Assembly (NCBI GenBank): GCA_030524745.1 | Contig: JAUNGC010000001.1 | Span: forward strand, 186,001 to 250,000 | Direction of reading: 5' to 3' | DNA length: 64,000 bases | From: Eubacteriales bacterium | Lineage (GTDB): Bacteria > Bacillota > Clostridia > Lachnospirales > Lachnospiraceae | Part shown: positions 1-7,871 of the stretch, piece after piece | How positions within the stretch are numbered: position 1 is the stretch's first letter | Layout of the letters: each line of letters opens with the position of its first letter | The notes under the pieces: model-generated | Told to the model about the DNA's origin: nothing | Database searches by the model: none | What the model saw: the letters and a program-made list of their open reading frames with translations, nothing else | Translations under genes and position numbers: made by a program

Positions 1-577
1 TATGGTTGTCCAGCGGCGTATATCCTTTCCAGCGCGCCTGCTCCGACCTGTTCCATGGAAAGTTCTGAAAATCTTCTTCTGTAAGGTTCGTATAGCGGGA
101 ATGATACTCGATAAATCCTAAAAGCAAATTCCTGCGATCCGTATCGGAACTCGCTATCACCGCCTGATACTTATTCCAGGAAATCCGCATGCCATCCAGA
201 TTTTCATCAATCCATTTTTTCTGATAGTCTTCATAATACCGAGCCGGAGAGTACATATCCAGCACCACCAGCTTCGGCTTCTGCGTTTTCAACGCCTCCA
301 CCAGATAATGATAGCTGTTCCAAAGCGGCTGTTCCGCGCTCGTGCACAAATAAGCCGCTATTCCGTAATTATCCCATAATAGCTGCGTATCCACGTTACA
401 ATGTACATGACTGCTCCCCAAAAACAGCACGTCGATCGCTTCATCCGGCTGCACATACAGCCCTCTGGCCTGATTCACCCCATGCGGTGATTTTACGCAA
501 AGAATACAGTTTGCCAGATATAATGCTAACATCACCAGACAGGCGAATATCGCCGCCCGGATTCCCTTTTTTTTCAT
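1..577 (-). CDS. SGNH/AlgJ-like O-acetylation partner protein (partial, C-terminus off left edge)
   Basis: The reading frame starts with MKKKGIRAAIF at 577 (GGGAG-type ribosome site just upstream) and runs off the left edge, so only the first 192 residues are visible. Residues about 5-27 form one hydrophobic signal-anchor. Residues 51-57 read LFLGSSH, the Gly-x-Ser type nucleophile block found in SGNH/DltD/AlgX-like proteins that work with MBOAT acyltransferases. The gene lies 90 bases downstream of the MBOAT gene on the same strand, which is the usual pairing for acetylation of an exported polysaccharide or wall polymer. Substrate is not determinable here. The role rests on the GSSH motif plus context; the catalytic Asp/His near the C-terminus is outside the window. 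Confidence 0.75.
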   Translation of the reverse strand, partial: MKKKGIRAAIFACLVMLALYLANCILCVKSPHGVNQARGLYVQPDEAIDVLFLGSSHVHCNVDTQLLWDNYGIAAYLCTSAEQPLWNSYHYLVEALKTQKPKLVVLDMYSPARYYEDYQKKWIDENLDGMRISWNKYQAVIASSDTDRRNLLLGFIEYHSRYTNLTEEDFQNFPWNRSEQARWKGYTPLDNH

Positions 578-666
578 CTCTGCTCCCGTCTGCGCTTTCT
601 GCGCGCATTTTAATGGCAATTAAGGTATCTGTTCCGTTGAATGAATCGTAAAAAACAAATTTCATC

Positions 667-2163
667 CTAAAAATTCACATAGATAAATCCGGACGGGTCA
701 AATCCCGGCCCATAGATGCCAAAAACAAATACCGAAACAATCATGAACAGACAAATTCCCCACCTGATTCCGGTTGCCGATTCATAGATCCACGCAGAAG
801 CCTCCTTATTTTTCCACTCCGACACCACGTCCAGAATAAACAAAAAACAAATGAAAACGGCCGCAGCCAGCATCTGTTCTTTTTCCAGCCCCATCACAAA
901 AATAAACTGTTCCGCATAGGCGAATCCCTGCCACTTCGTAAAAAGATTGACCAGGCATACCTTTGCCATTTCCAGCGTATCGCTGCGGAAAAAAATCCAC
1001 AAAACGCTGACTAGGAGAAATGTGCACAGCCGCGCCAGCAAACGCCTGATTGTAACAAAGGGTAACTCCCGGCCTTTCAGAACGCGCCGCTTTACACGCC
1101 GGTAAACATCTTCGATAATCTGGCAGCCGCCATGCAGAAGTCCCCACACCAAAAATGTCGGCGCGCCGCCATGCCACAGACCGCTCACCAAAAATACGGC
1201 CAGCAGATTTGCGTATCTGCGCAGAATTCCCTTCCGGTTTCCTCCAAGCGGAATATAGACATAATCCCGAAGCCAACTGCTTAAGGAGATATGCCATCTT
1301 CTCCAGAAACCGGAAATCCCCACCGCAAAATAGGGTTGGCTGAAATTGCGGATCAGCGAAAATCCCATAATTTGCGCGATTCCCACAGCAATACAGGAAT
1401 AGCTGCCAAAATCACAATAAATCTGAATCGCATAAAATAACGCCGCCACAAGCATGGTAAAGCTGTCGCTGTTCTGATACATGCCATAAACATAATCGAC
1501 CAGAATGGATACCCGGTCCGCTATGACCATTTTCAAAAAGAACCCCAGCAAAATGGAAATCATGCCCTGTACAATCCGGTCATAATCCCAAAGCTTCCGG
1601 CGCTTCATTTTCAATATTCTGTCAAGCTGCAATAGAAAATGGTCTCCTCTTTCAATCGGCCCGCTTAAAATGTTCGGGAAAAAGGAAACAAACACCGCAT
1701 ATTTCGCTGGATTTTTTTCCGGCGGATATTTTCCCGACGCTACATCCAGCAAGTACCCGACCGCCTGCAAGGTATAAAAGGAAATCCCCAGCGGCGCTAT
1801 CAGCCCCATTCTCCCGGCGATATCCAGATTCACAATTTTCAGTCCTTTTCCATATGCGGCATTGATCAGATTATCCCAGACCGGCAGATATTTAAAAATA
1901 ACCAGCAATCCCAGATTGACGCACAGACACAGAAGCAACAGCAGATTCCCGGCCTTTTTGCTCATCCGGCGAAGAGCCAGCGCCGTTATCCAGGTTGTTC
2001 CAATGGATATCAACAGCCAGATTCCCGCACGCAGGTCCGCCCACATAAAAAAAGCCGCGTTTTCCAACAGCAGCACCCAAATACGCAATTTCGCAGGCGC
2101 CGCATAATACGCAAGCAGAGCGAGCAGCAAAAATGCCGCAAACTCGAATGATTGAAAGGACAA
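667..2163 (-). CDS. MBOAT family O-acyltransferase (AlgI/DltB-like)
   Basis: A 498-residue polytopic membrane protein of the membrane-bound O-acyltransferase family. The conserved block WRRWHISLSSWLRDY lies at about residues 287-301 and the LWHG motif, holding the presumed catalytic histidine (His331), at 329-332; PLGGNRKG follows the first block, as in AlgI-type proteins. These enzymes pass an acetyl group across the membrane for O-acetylation of a polysaccharide. The start is TTG at 2161-2163, preceded at 8-9 bases by a strong AGGGGAGGGG ribosome site, so the rare start codon is credible. It heads the pair with the SGNH-like gene at 1-577. Length is normal for the family. Substrate unknown. 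Confidence 0.93.
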   Translation of the reverse strand: MSFQSFEFAAFLLLALLAYYAAPAKLRIWVLLLENAAFFMWADLRAGIWLLISIGTTWITALALRRMSKKAGNLLLLLCLCVNLGLLVIFKYLPVWDNLINAAYGKGLKIVNLDIAGRMGLIAPLGISFYTLQAVGYLLDVASGKYPPEKNPAKYAVFVSFFPNILSGPIERGDHFLLQLDRILKMKRRKLWDYDRIVQGMISILLGFFLKMVIADRVSILVDYVYGMYQNSDSFTMLVAALFYAIQIYCDFGSYSCIAVGIAQIMGFSLIRNFSQPYFAVGISGFWRRWHISLSSWLRDYVYIPLGGNRKGILRRYANLLAVFLVSGLWHGGAPTFLVWGLLHGGCQIIEDVYRRVKRRVLKGRELPFVTIRRLLARLCTFLLVSVLWIFFRSDTLEMAKVCLVNLFTKWQGFAYAEQFIFVMGLEKEQMLAAAVFICFLFILDVVSEWKNKEASAWIYESATGIRWGICLFMIVSVFVFGIYGPGFDPSGFIYVNF

Positions 2164-2207
2164 AAAAATCCCCTCCCCTTTTTTTCAGGAAAGCCTTTCC
2201 CGTTTTT

Positions 2208-2438
2208 TCACGTCCCGTTATGCTTCGCCTGACTTTTCACCGTATAACCGCCGCCTTCTCCTTTTCCGGAAACTGCGCGCGGCAAACTTAAAAGCATGGC
2301 TGATTCATGAACTTCCGGCTGTTTTGAGAAAATCTGTCCGATCCTGTTGATTTCCTGCCGGATACTCCGCTCTTCGTTAAAATTATTATATCCTGCTTTC
2401 CGATTTTTAAGCAATAGGTTCCGTACAATCTTAAACAA
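2208..2438 (-). CDS. possible small ORF, unrecognised
   Basis: The frame encodes a natural-looking peptide (KIVRNLLLKNRKAGY then EERSIRQEINRIGQIF), ending 45 bases before the MBOAT start. It has no ATG in frame; only a TTG at 2438, 11 bases after GAGGGG, could start it. An ATG with the same ribosome site lies in another frame, and one extra G in the GGGG run near 2451 would join the two, so this could be a frameshifted gene. A candidate promoter at 2385-2414 sits inside the frame, which argues the other way. I do not recognise the product; weak call. Confidence 0.22.
   Translation of the reverse strand: MFKIVRNLLLKNRKAGYNNFNEERSIRQEINRIGQIFSKQPEVHESAMLLSLPRAVSGKGEGGGYTVKSQAKHNGT
2385..2414 (-). 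promoter_or_regulatory. candidate promoter for the MBOAT pair
   Basis: On the minus strand TTGCTT is followed after 18 bases by a perfect TATAAT, about 220 bases upstream of the MBOAT start. It lies downstream of the terminator at 2497-2536, so it would let the O-acetylation pair be transcribed separately. Confidence 0.45.
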
Positions 2439-2496
2439 ATCTTCATATTTCCCCTCATGCCCGCGCCATGGCCGGTCATGCGTTCCATGACGCGCC

Positions 2497-2536
2497 AAAA
2501 AAGCTGTACCGGTCAGCCTGAACCGTACAGCTTTTT
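2497..2536 (-). terminator. rho-independent terminator of the proline-rich gene
   Basis: An inverted repeat (AAAAGCTGTACGGT against ACCGGTACAGCTTTT, with one bulge) has a 6-base T run at its 3' side on the minus strand. It is 54 bases past the stop of the gene at 2591-3088. Confidence 0.8.
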
Positions 2537-2590
2537 GCCTTACATTTCTCTGATTCATTTCCGGCGGCTTACTTGCCGCAGCTATCCTGA

Positions 2591-3088
2591 CTAACAAAAT
2601 CCGCCTCCGCCTCTTTTGTGCCGCCAGCCGGATTGCTCGCATCTGTTACATCTGAAAAACCCCGATGACCACAACGCCCACCGGAGCAAATCAGGACAGC
2701 CGCAATGATTGCCGCCGGAAGAATTACAGCAGCAGGAATTTCTCTCTCTGCACGCAATTTCATTTTTTCTGTCCTTATCATGCTCCGGACAATCTCTTTT
2801 GTGGCCGTGCTTTTTTTCTTCTCCCGGACCGTCCTTTTTACCATGCCCATCTTCCCCGCACTTCTTTCCCTCGTCTTTGGGCGGATGCGGCGGCGGACAC
2901 GGCGGTTTCGGCGGCGGACATGGCCTTTCCGGATGCGGCGGTTCCGGCGGCGGGCATGGCCTCTCCGGATGCGGCGGTTTCGGCGGCGGGCATGACGGCC
3001 CCGGTCCCGGTTCACGATCCGGTCTGCCGCACGGAAATTCTCCTTTGCAGCAGTTATTGGGACGTCTTCCATTCATAAAATAAAACAT
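2591..3088 (-). CDS. proline/cysteine-rich low-complexity protein, hypothetical
   Basis: A 165-residue unrecognised protein. The ATG at 3088 sits 8 bases from GGGAG. After RRPNNCCKGEFPCG comes a proline-rich stretch with a near-perfect 12-residue repeat (CPPPKPPHPERP and CPPPEPPHPERP), then a Lys/Asp/His-rich segment and a Cys-rich C-terminus with NSCCCNSSGG. The composition resembles small exported or spore/coat-like repeat proteins, but nothing decides function. The last 35 residues (RWALWSSGFF onward) look out of frame, whereas the next frame, ending at 2569, gives a more natural tail (FSDVTDASNPAGG). A frameshift near 2660-2700 is therefore possible. A terminator follows at 2497-2536. Confidence 0.5.
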   Translation of the reverse strand: MFYFMNGRRPNNCCKGEFPCGRPDREPGPGPSCPPPKPPHPERPCPPPEPPHPERPCPPPKPPCPPPHPPKDEGKKCGEDGHGKKDGPGEEKKHGHKRDCPEHDKDRKNEIACRERNSCCCNSSGGNHCGCPDLLRWALWSSGFFRCNRCEQSGWRHKRGGGGFC

Positions 3089-3196
3089 TCCGTTCAACTC
3101 CCGTTTTCTATGCGCGGGCGATAATATTCCTCTATGACAAATAGCGACAATATATCGCCTTATGTTTTATTTTATGCATTTCCCGGCGGCTGGGTA

Positions 3197-4246
3197 CTAT
3201 TGTATTCCTTCTATCTGAAACACATAATTCGTATTATACGTTCTGACATACAAAGCATCGTCTTTTCTTATGATGTAATATACCATCGAATTGACGGGCG
3301 TCTGCGCAAGAATTCTGCCCGTATCCATATCGATCTGATATAAAAAATCATCCTCCGCCGTAAATCCGTATCCACAGACGATCTCATTTCCGATGATTTC
3401 AAAATTGTACGCATTGCTCACCAGCGGTTCCGTTTTCCACAAAATACTCCTGTCCGACAGATCGACCGCCACAATATACGCATGATGCGGCTCGCTTTCG
3501 GAATAGGTACCATGACCGACGGACACATACAAAATCTGATCCTGTACCTTTGGCCACCAGATTCTTTGTTCCATAGTGGAAAATTCCTCTCCATACCGGT
3601 AATTGGAAAAATCCAGACTGTACACAGGCTCATAGGTCCAGCGGTCGCACAGATTCAGCACATATCCGCTCCAATAGTCGTTCTCCCCGTAAAGGCAGTA
3701 AAAATAAGTATCGTCATAGCTTAACTGTGTCAAAGACAGCCCCTCATAGGTAACAGGAATTTCATCCGGCACATTGCCCGCTTCGCCCCAGGCTTCATAC
3801 GGCACCACATAAGTGGGAAAGTCCAACTGATTCGCGTCAAACCATCCCTCTTCATCCGTAATGGCGTTCGCCTTTTCAAAGGTCTTTGTCAGCTTCAGGG
3901 TATGCTCCGAAGTCTTCTCCGGCTCTTCTGCAAGATAATAGTCCTGCGCAGGCCTTTCCACCAGAACAGTCTGTAAATCTTCATATCCTGCCGCCGCGGA
4001 TATCCCGTTTTCACGGCCCGGCTCTGCCGCCGTCTCGTCTTCCGTTTCTGTCTGCGGCGCAGCTTCCACTTCTGCATCCTCCGGCGCTGCCGCTTCCTCT
4101 TCCGTTTCTGCTTTCTCCGATAAAAACTCTGTCTCCTGCTCTTCCGCTGAAACTTCCGTTTCTTCCACAACCCGTACCTGTACGCAGCCACCAATCAAAA
4201 CACCCATGGTCAAAACCAGGAGCGGTATCCAGCTTTTCTTTTTCAT
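3197..4246 (-). CDS. secreted lipoprotein, hypothetical
   Basis: A 349-residue protein with a type II signal peptide: MKKKSWIPLL, a hydrophobic core and the lipobox LIGGC with the lipidated cysteine at 21. Residues about 25-75 are very acidic (Glu-rich linker), typical of a spacer holding a domain away from the membrane. The rest is rich in aromatic beta-strand repeats (TYFYCLYGENDYW, QILYVSVGHG, DDALYVRTYN) that look like a beta-propeller of the PQQ/DUF5050 kind; this fold is an inference. It lies just downstream of the M56 protease/BlaI pair on the same strand (78 bases) and may be co-transcribed. No enzyme motif seen. Confidence 0.72.
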   Translation of the reverse strand: MKKKSWIPLLVLTMGVLIGGCVQVRVVEETEVSAEEQETEFLSEKAETEEEAAAPEDAEVEAAPQTETEDETAAEPGRENGISAAAGYEDLQTVLVERPAQDYYLAEEPEKTSEHTLKLTKTFEKANAITDEEGWFDANQLDFPTYVVPYEAWGEAGNVPDEIPVTYEGLSLTQLSYDDTYFYCLYGENDYWSGYVLNLCDRWTYEPVYSLDFSNYRYGEEFSTMEQRIWWPKVQDQILYVSVGHGTYSESEPHHAYIVAVDLSDRSILWKTEPLVSNAYNFEIIGNEIVCGYGFTAEDDFLYQIDMDTGRILAQTPVNSMVYYIIRKDDALYVRTYNTNYVFQIEGIQ

Positions 4247-4324
4247 CCTTATCCTCCAGCTTTTTATTCATACACCAAAAATCCGGGTAACGCACTTTCC
4301 GGTGTCTGAGATTACTATAGCAGA

Positions 4325-5488
4325 TCAAGGGCCGGTCTGTCCATTCCGCGTCAGAAGATCCCCGCGCACAAAATACCCGCGCGCAGAAAGTTCCGTCTCT
4401 TCCACAAAATCCGGCGGAGCAATCCTGTACCATACCACGCCGTCCGCGTTTTCTGTTTTTCCGCTGATCTGTACCTGCTCGCCGTAGGGCAGCAGTCCGG
4501 CTATCTCATATTCTTCTCCCGGTCCTTTTCTGATTCTTACGGTTTCCATATTCACAAATCCTGTTTCCGCCAGTTCTTCCACTTCATCATAGTCCAGTTC
4601 TTTCTTTTCCATAAAAAACAGGCCAAAAACGCCCAAAATCAGGACCGCTGCTATCGCCAGCACCGCTGCCGGTTTCTTTTTATATTGTAAAATATGCAAG
4701 ATTCTCTTTTTCACATCTCCTTCTCCAAAGCCGACCGCTCCCGGCAAAAAATTTCGTCTGCGGTCCGCCACCTCAAACAGCGCCTGCGCATACGGCAGCC
4801 TCTGTCGTTCTCCCAGTTCCTTTAATACGGCTTCGTCACAGGCTTCTTCCATATCCTTGAAAAAAGCCGCCGCACAAATCCATACGAGCGGATGAAACCA
4901 GTAAAGTGCAATCAGCAGACATGCCGCCCATTTCCAGATATGGTCTTTTCTGTTGATGTGAGAAGATTCATGCAAAAGCACATAGCGCTGCTGTTCCCTG
5001 CGCATCCCATCCGGCAAATAGATGGATGGACGCCAGATTCCCAGCACAAATGCGGTTTCCAAACCATCGCACATCCATATCCGCACATTTTTCCGATCTT
5101 TTTTTACAAGGACCGCTTCCCTCACCCGCTTTTTCAGGCGCCGGTTCATCCAAAGCCAATAGCCAAAAACAGAAGCCGAGCCGATTCCCCATACCATTCC
5201 GATAATGAGTTTCCAATCTGTATTCCCTTCTTCCGTCGGCAGAAGGCGAAGGGCTGTCTCCGCCTGCCATATCCCGCTGTTCTTCACCTGCTGCACTGCG
5301 GGTTCCGCAAATACAACCTGCGATATCGGGATATTCCACGGACAGATCAGCCTAAGCGCGAGCAGCGCCCAAAGCAGGCACATCAGATTTCTGGGAAACT
5401 TTTTTAAAAAGGGCCGAATCAGAAGCACACATCCCATCATGAGCGTTCCTTTTACCAGCATTTGCCACACTCCGTCCAAATCACCCAT
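4325..5488 (-). CDS. M56 family (BlaR1-like) membrane metalloprotease with C-terminal SH3 domain
   Basis: A 387-residue protein. N-terminal membrane segments (about 10-50 and 95-113) precede a cytosolic zinc-protease region with HESSH at 173-177 and the downstream Glu/Asp block EEACDEAVL near 214-222, followed by a membrane segment at about 275-293. The extracytoplasmic end (310-387) looks like a bacterial SH3 domain (VNMETVRIRKGPG at its start), so the sensor part probably binds wall material rather than being the penicillin-binding domain of true BlaR1. In this family signal sensing activates the protease, which leads to loss of the BlaI-type repressor. That repressor gene lies directly upstream (17 bases), giving a two-gene signalling unit. 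Confidence 0.88.
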   Translation of the reverse strand: MGDLDGVWQMLVKGTLMMGCVLLIRPFLKKFPRNLMCLLWALLALRLICPWNIPISQVVFAEPAVQQVKNSGIWQAETALRLLPTEEGNTDWKLIIGMVWGIGSASVFGYWLWMNRRLKKRVREAVLVKKDRKNVRIWMCDGLETAFVLGIWRPSIYLPDGMRREQQRYVLLHESSHINRKDHIWKWAACLLIALYWFHPLVWICAAAFFKDMEEACDEAVLKELGERQRLPYAQALFEVADRRRNFLPGAVGFGEGDVKKRILHILQYKKKPAAVLAIAAVLILGVFGLFFMEKKELDYDEVEELAETGFVNMETVRIRKGPGEEYEIAGLLPYGEQVQISGKTENADGVVWYRIAPPDFVEETELSARGYFVRGDLLTRNGQTGP

Positions 5489-5505
5489 GCTACCCCTCCC
5501 TTTCT

Positions 5506-5883
5506 TCAGTCCGCCTTCTTTTCCTGTTCCGTATAAGCGTCCAGCAACCTGCGGATCTCTTCCGCCTCTTTTGCAGACAGCGATTTATTCTGCACAAAAG
5601 CCGCCACAAACGCAGGCAAGGACCCGTCGAAGGTGTCCTCCACAAAGCAACGGCTTTCCTCCCGCTGTATTTCTTCCTTTGGTATCAGAGAAGTGACCAC
5701 GCCGTCCTTCATCTGAAAGATCCCTCTCTCCGAAAGGCGTTTTAAGACGGTGTATGTGGTGGTGCGTTTCCACCCCAGTTTTTCATTGCAGATCGCAATC
5801 AACTCCTTCATTTTCACCGGTTCTCTGTCCCAGACAATGCAGGCGAATCGGTATTCACTCTTAAAAATTTTCGGCACTTCCAT
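5506..5883 (-). CDS. BlaI/MecI/CopY family transcriptional repressor
   Basis: A 125-residue winged-helix repressor. The N-terminus (FACIVWDREPVKMKELIA, then WKRTTTYTVLKRLSERGI) is the standard BlaI DNA-binding domain; the C-terminus carries the dimerisation region with ALPAFVAAF and the family tail (LSAKEAEEIRRLLDAY). It probably represses itself and the M56 protease at 4325-5488. A large dyad that overlaps a promoter lies 47 bases upstream of its start, as expected for an autoregulated BlaI operon. Confidence 0.93.
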   Translation of the reverse strand: MEVPKIFKSEYRFACIVWDREPVKMKELIAICNEKLGWKRTTTYTVLKRLSERGIFQMKDGVVTSLIPKEEIQREESRCFVEDTFDGSLPAFVAAFVQNKSLSAKEAEEIRRLLDAYTEQEKKAD

Positions 5884-5929
5884 ATACTTCTTTTCTCCTT
5901 CTCTCCAAAATGAACCCTTTTAAAGCAAA

Positions 5930-5982
5930 TTGACTAATTCGTTAGACAATTTTAGTCTAACGCATTAGTCAATCTTTGTCAA
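5930..5982 (-). promoter_or_regulatory. BlaI-type double operator overlapping the promoter
   Basis: Two 18-base arms at 5930-5947 and 5955-5972 form an inverted repeat matching at 17 of 18 positions (TTGACTAATTCGTTAGAC against the complement of GTCTAACGCATTAGTCAA). Each arm is itself an imperfect palindrome (TGACTAA-N4-TTAGACA). The minus-strand promoter TTGACA-17-TAGACT (5954-5982) is embedded in it, so a bound repressor would block transcription. Confidence 0.8.
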
Positions 5983-6017
5983 TCAAAATAATTCATTATT
6001 TTGTCATTCCATTTACA

Positions 6018-7352
6018 TTACGGCGTAACACGGTGAATATCCCTTGGAAACAACGTCGCCCGACGCACATTTTCCAATTCCAGAAGCCTCGCGGTAAAAC
6101 GTTCCAGTCCCAGGCCCAGCCCGCCGTGGGGCGGCATGCCGTACCGGTGCATCATCAGATAGCTTTCGAACAATTCTACTGTCATGCCGCGGCGCTTCAT
6201 CTTCAAAACCTGCTCCTCATAATCGTGAATCCGCTGGCCTCCGGTGGTAATCTCCATTCCCCGAAACAACAGGTCGAAGCTTAAGGTCTCTTCCGGATTT
6301 TCCCTGCTCTCCATTGCATAAAAAGGTCTCTTTTTGCTGGGATAATGGGTGACAAACACGAACTCACTCCCCGTCTTTTCAAAGATCAGTCCACAAAGCA
6401 GCTTTTCCTCCTCCGGTTCAAAATCCTCAAAATCACGGATTTCTCTTCCATACTCCTTTGCAATCAGTTCCTTCGCTTCCCGGAAACGGATTACCGGAAT
6501 CGCTTCTATCACCGGCAGCTTCACTTTTAAAAGTTCCAGTTCCATCCCGCAATTTTCTTTCAGAAAATACAGCGCATGGCGCAGCATCGCCGTTTCCATC
6601 CGCATGATCTCTTCAAAACTTTCGATGAATCCCATTTCAAAGTCCACGCTGGTATATTCGTTCAAATTTCTGGAAGTATCATGCTTTTCTGCCCTGAAAA
6701 CCGGCGCAATCTCAAACACCCGCTCAAAAACTCCCACCATCATCTGTTTATAAAACTGCGGACTCTGGGCCAGATATGCCTCTTTTCCGAAATAGTCCAG
6801 CCGGAAAATATTGGCGCCGCCCTCTGCGCCTGCCGCCACGATTTTGGGAGAATGAATTTCCGTGAAATTTTCGTTCGTCAAAAATTCCCGAACCCCCCTG
6901 CAGATTCCTTCCTGGATTCTGAAAATTGCCCGTTCCTTTTCATTGCGCAGCGTGATCGGCCGATAATCCAGCAGATTTTCGATGGAAGTGTCTATCTTCT
7001 TCTGATTAATGACAACAGGCACTGTCTCTTTTGGTTCCGACAAAATCTCCACCGTTCTCATTCTGAGTTCATAGCCCGTTTTGGATCTCGCTTCCCGCAC
7101 GACCTCTGCCGTCATGACAACGCAACTTTCTTCCTTTAACATCTCCGGCGAAAACATGCTGAACTCTTCGCTGTATACACACTGCACCACATTTCTCTTT
7201 GTCCGAAGCAGCACAAAGGCGAAATCGCTCATTCTGCGGATTTTATAAATATACCCGTGAATTTTGATTGTCTCCCCGATATGCGCTTCCAATTCTTCCG
7301 CTTCCACCGTCCTTTGTAAAATTGTTCCGTTTATTGTTTTGATTTCCTGCAT
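6018..7352 (-). CDS. aspS: archaeal-type aspartyl-tRNA synthetase (AspS2, possibly non-discriminating)
   Basis: A 444-residue class IIb synthetase. The N-terminal OB-fold (about 28-105) binds the anticodon; the catalytic core holds motif 2 (FEIAPVFRAEKHDTSRN, about 213-229) and motif 3 (GLGLGLERF, 411-419). It is far shorter than bacterial AspRS (about 590) and lacks the GAD insertion, so it is the archaeal/eukaryotic type. In Clostridia such second AspRS copies often charge tRNA-Asn with Asp for GatCAB transamidation; that specificity is an inference here, and AsnRS is the main alternative. Start is ATG at 7352 after GGGAGG. It is preceded by a promoter at 7842-7870 and an unusually long structured leader. 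Confidence 0.85.
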   Translation of the reverse strand: MQEIKTINGTILQRTVEAEELEAHIGETIKIHGYIYKIRRMSDFAFVLLRTKRNVVQCVYSEEFSMFSPEMLKEESCVVMTAEVVREARSKTGYELRMRTVEILSEPKETVPVVINQKKIDTSIENLLDYRPITLRNEKERAIFRIQEGICRGVREFLTNENFTEIHSPKIVAAGAEGGANIFRLDYFGKEAYLAQSPQFYKQMMVGVFERVFEIAPVFRAEKHDTSRNLNEYTSVDFEMGFIESFEEIMRMETAMLRHALYFLKENCGMELELLKVKLPVIEAIPVIRFREAKELIAKEYGREIRDFEDFEPEEEKLLCGLIFEKTGSEFVFVTHYPSKKRPFYAMESRENPEETLSFDLLFRGMEITTGGQRIHDYEEQVLKMKRRGMTVELFESYLMMHRYGMPPHGGLGLGLERFTARLLELENVRRATLFPRDIHRVTP

Positions 7353-7593
7353 GATTATTCCCTCCCGGATTTTGATTTCATTAAGTCTGCACAGGCTTTT
7401 GCCTTTTTCAGATTTCTACAAAATATTTAAATCCCGTGTCCATGAGGACATCATCCCTATGTCCCATACGATCACACCCTTTCCTAACCGCTGCTGCAAA
7501 CAGGCTGCTACTTTCTGACAGCTTTCCCGCAATGCAGGTTTTAGCAGACAGCTTTCTGATCCCGTACGGAAAAATCAGCATATTTTTGTACAC

Positions 7594-7836
7594 AAAAAAG
7601 AACCATACGGGTATTTCCACAACCAAAAGTCCGCCTTACGGACTTTCCATTGTCATGAAACAAAATTTCATCTACCGGTATGGTTCTTCTGTTTTTTTGA
7701 TCCATACAGGTACGACAAGCTTAACAAGCGTCTGTACCTGTTCTCCAGCTACAGACGCTGCCTATCGTCGTCCCTGTTTGATTTCACATACAGAAGGTTA
7801 CACAACATATCTGACAGCCTCTTTCTTTTTGTTTGA
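7594..7836 (-). ncRNA. structured 5' leader of aspS, candidate attenuator/riboswitch
   Basis: Reading the minus strand from the promoter at 7842-7870, these helices can form: A, AGCGTCTGTA with TACAGACGCT (7727-7736 and 7750-7759); B, ACAGGTAC with GTACCTGT (7706-7713 and 7734-7741), sharing three bases with A; C, GTATGG (7703-7708) with CCATAC (7679-7684); D, AAGAACCATAC with GTATGGTTCTT (7678-7688 and 7599-7609), ending in a T6 run. D encloses two small hairpins (ATGAAA/TTTCAT and AAGTCCG/CGGACTT) and behaves as a terminator, while C would sequester its 5' arm. No T-box AGGTGGNACC motif is present and no known riboswitch consensus was recognised. A 19-codon ORF (MGHRDDVLMDTGF) lies farther down at 7411-7470. 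Confidence 0.55.
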
Positions 7837-7841
7837 ATGTG

Positions 7842-7870
7842 ATTCTAGCACGGGCAGAACTGACTGTCAA
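7842..7870 (-). promoter_or_regulatory. promoter of the aspS leader
   Basis: Minus-strand TTGACA (7865-7870), 17 bases, TAGAAT (7842-7847). It lies next to the stop of the truncated gene at 7872 and drives the long leader and aspS. Confidence 0.75.
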
Positions 7871-7871
7871 T

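Noticed and set aside
441-665. 74-codon frame MKFVFYDSF near the left edge
   Set aside because: It overlaps the SGNH-like gene in another frame; the gene frame has a membrane anchor, GSSH motif and stays open to the edge.
2665-3083. Plus-strand frames across the proline-rich gene
   Set aside because: Gly/Arg-rich complements of the repeats; no ribosome site and no family resemblance.
7408-7626. 72-codon frame on the minus strand in the aspS leader
   Set aside because: It starts inside the terminator-like stem and has no ribosome site; only its last 19 codons have a weak SD, so it was left as a note in the leader entry.
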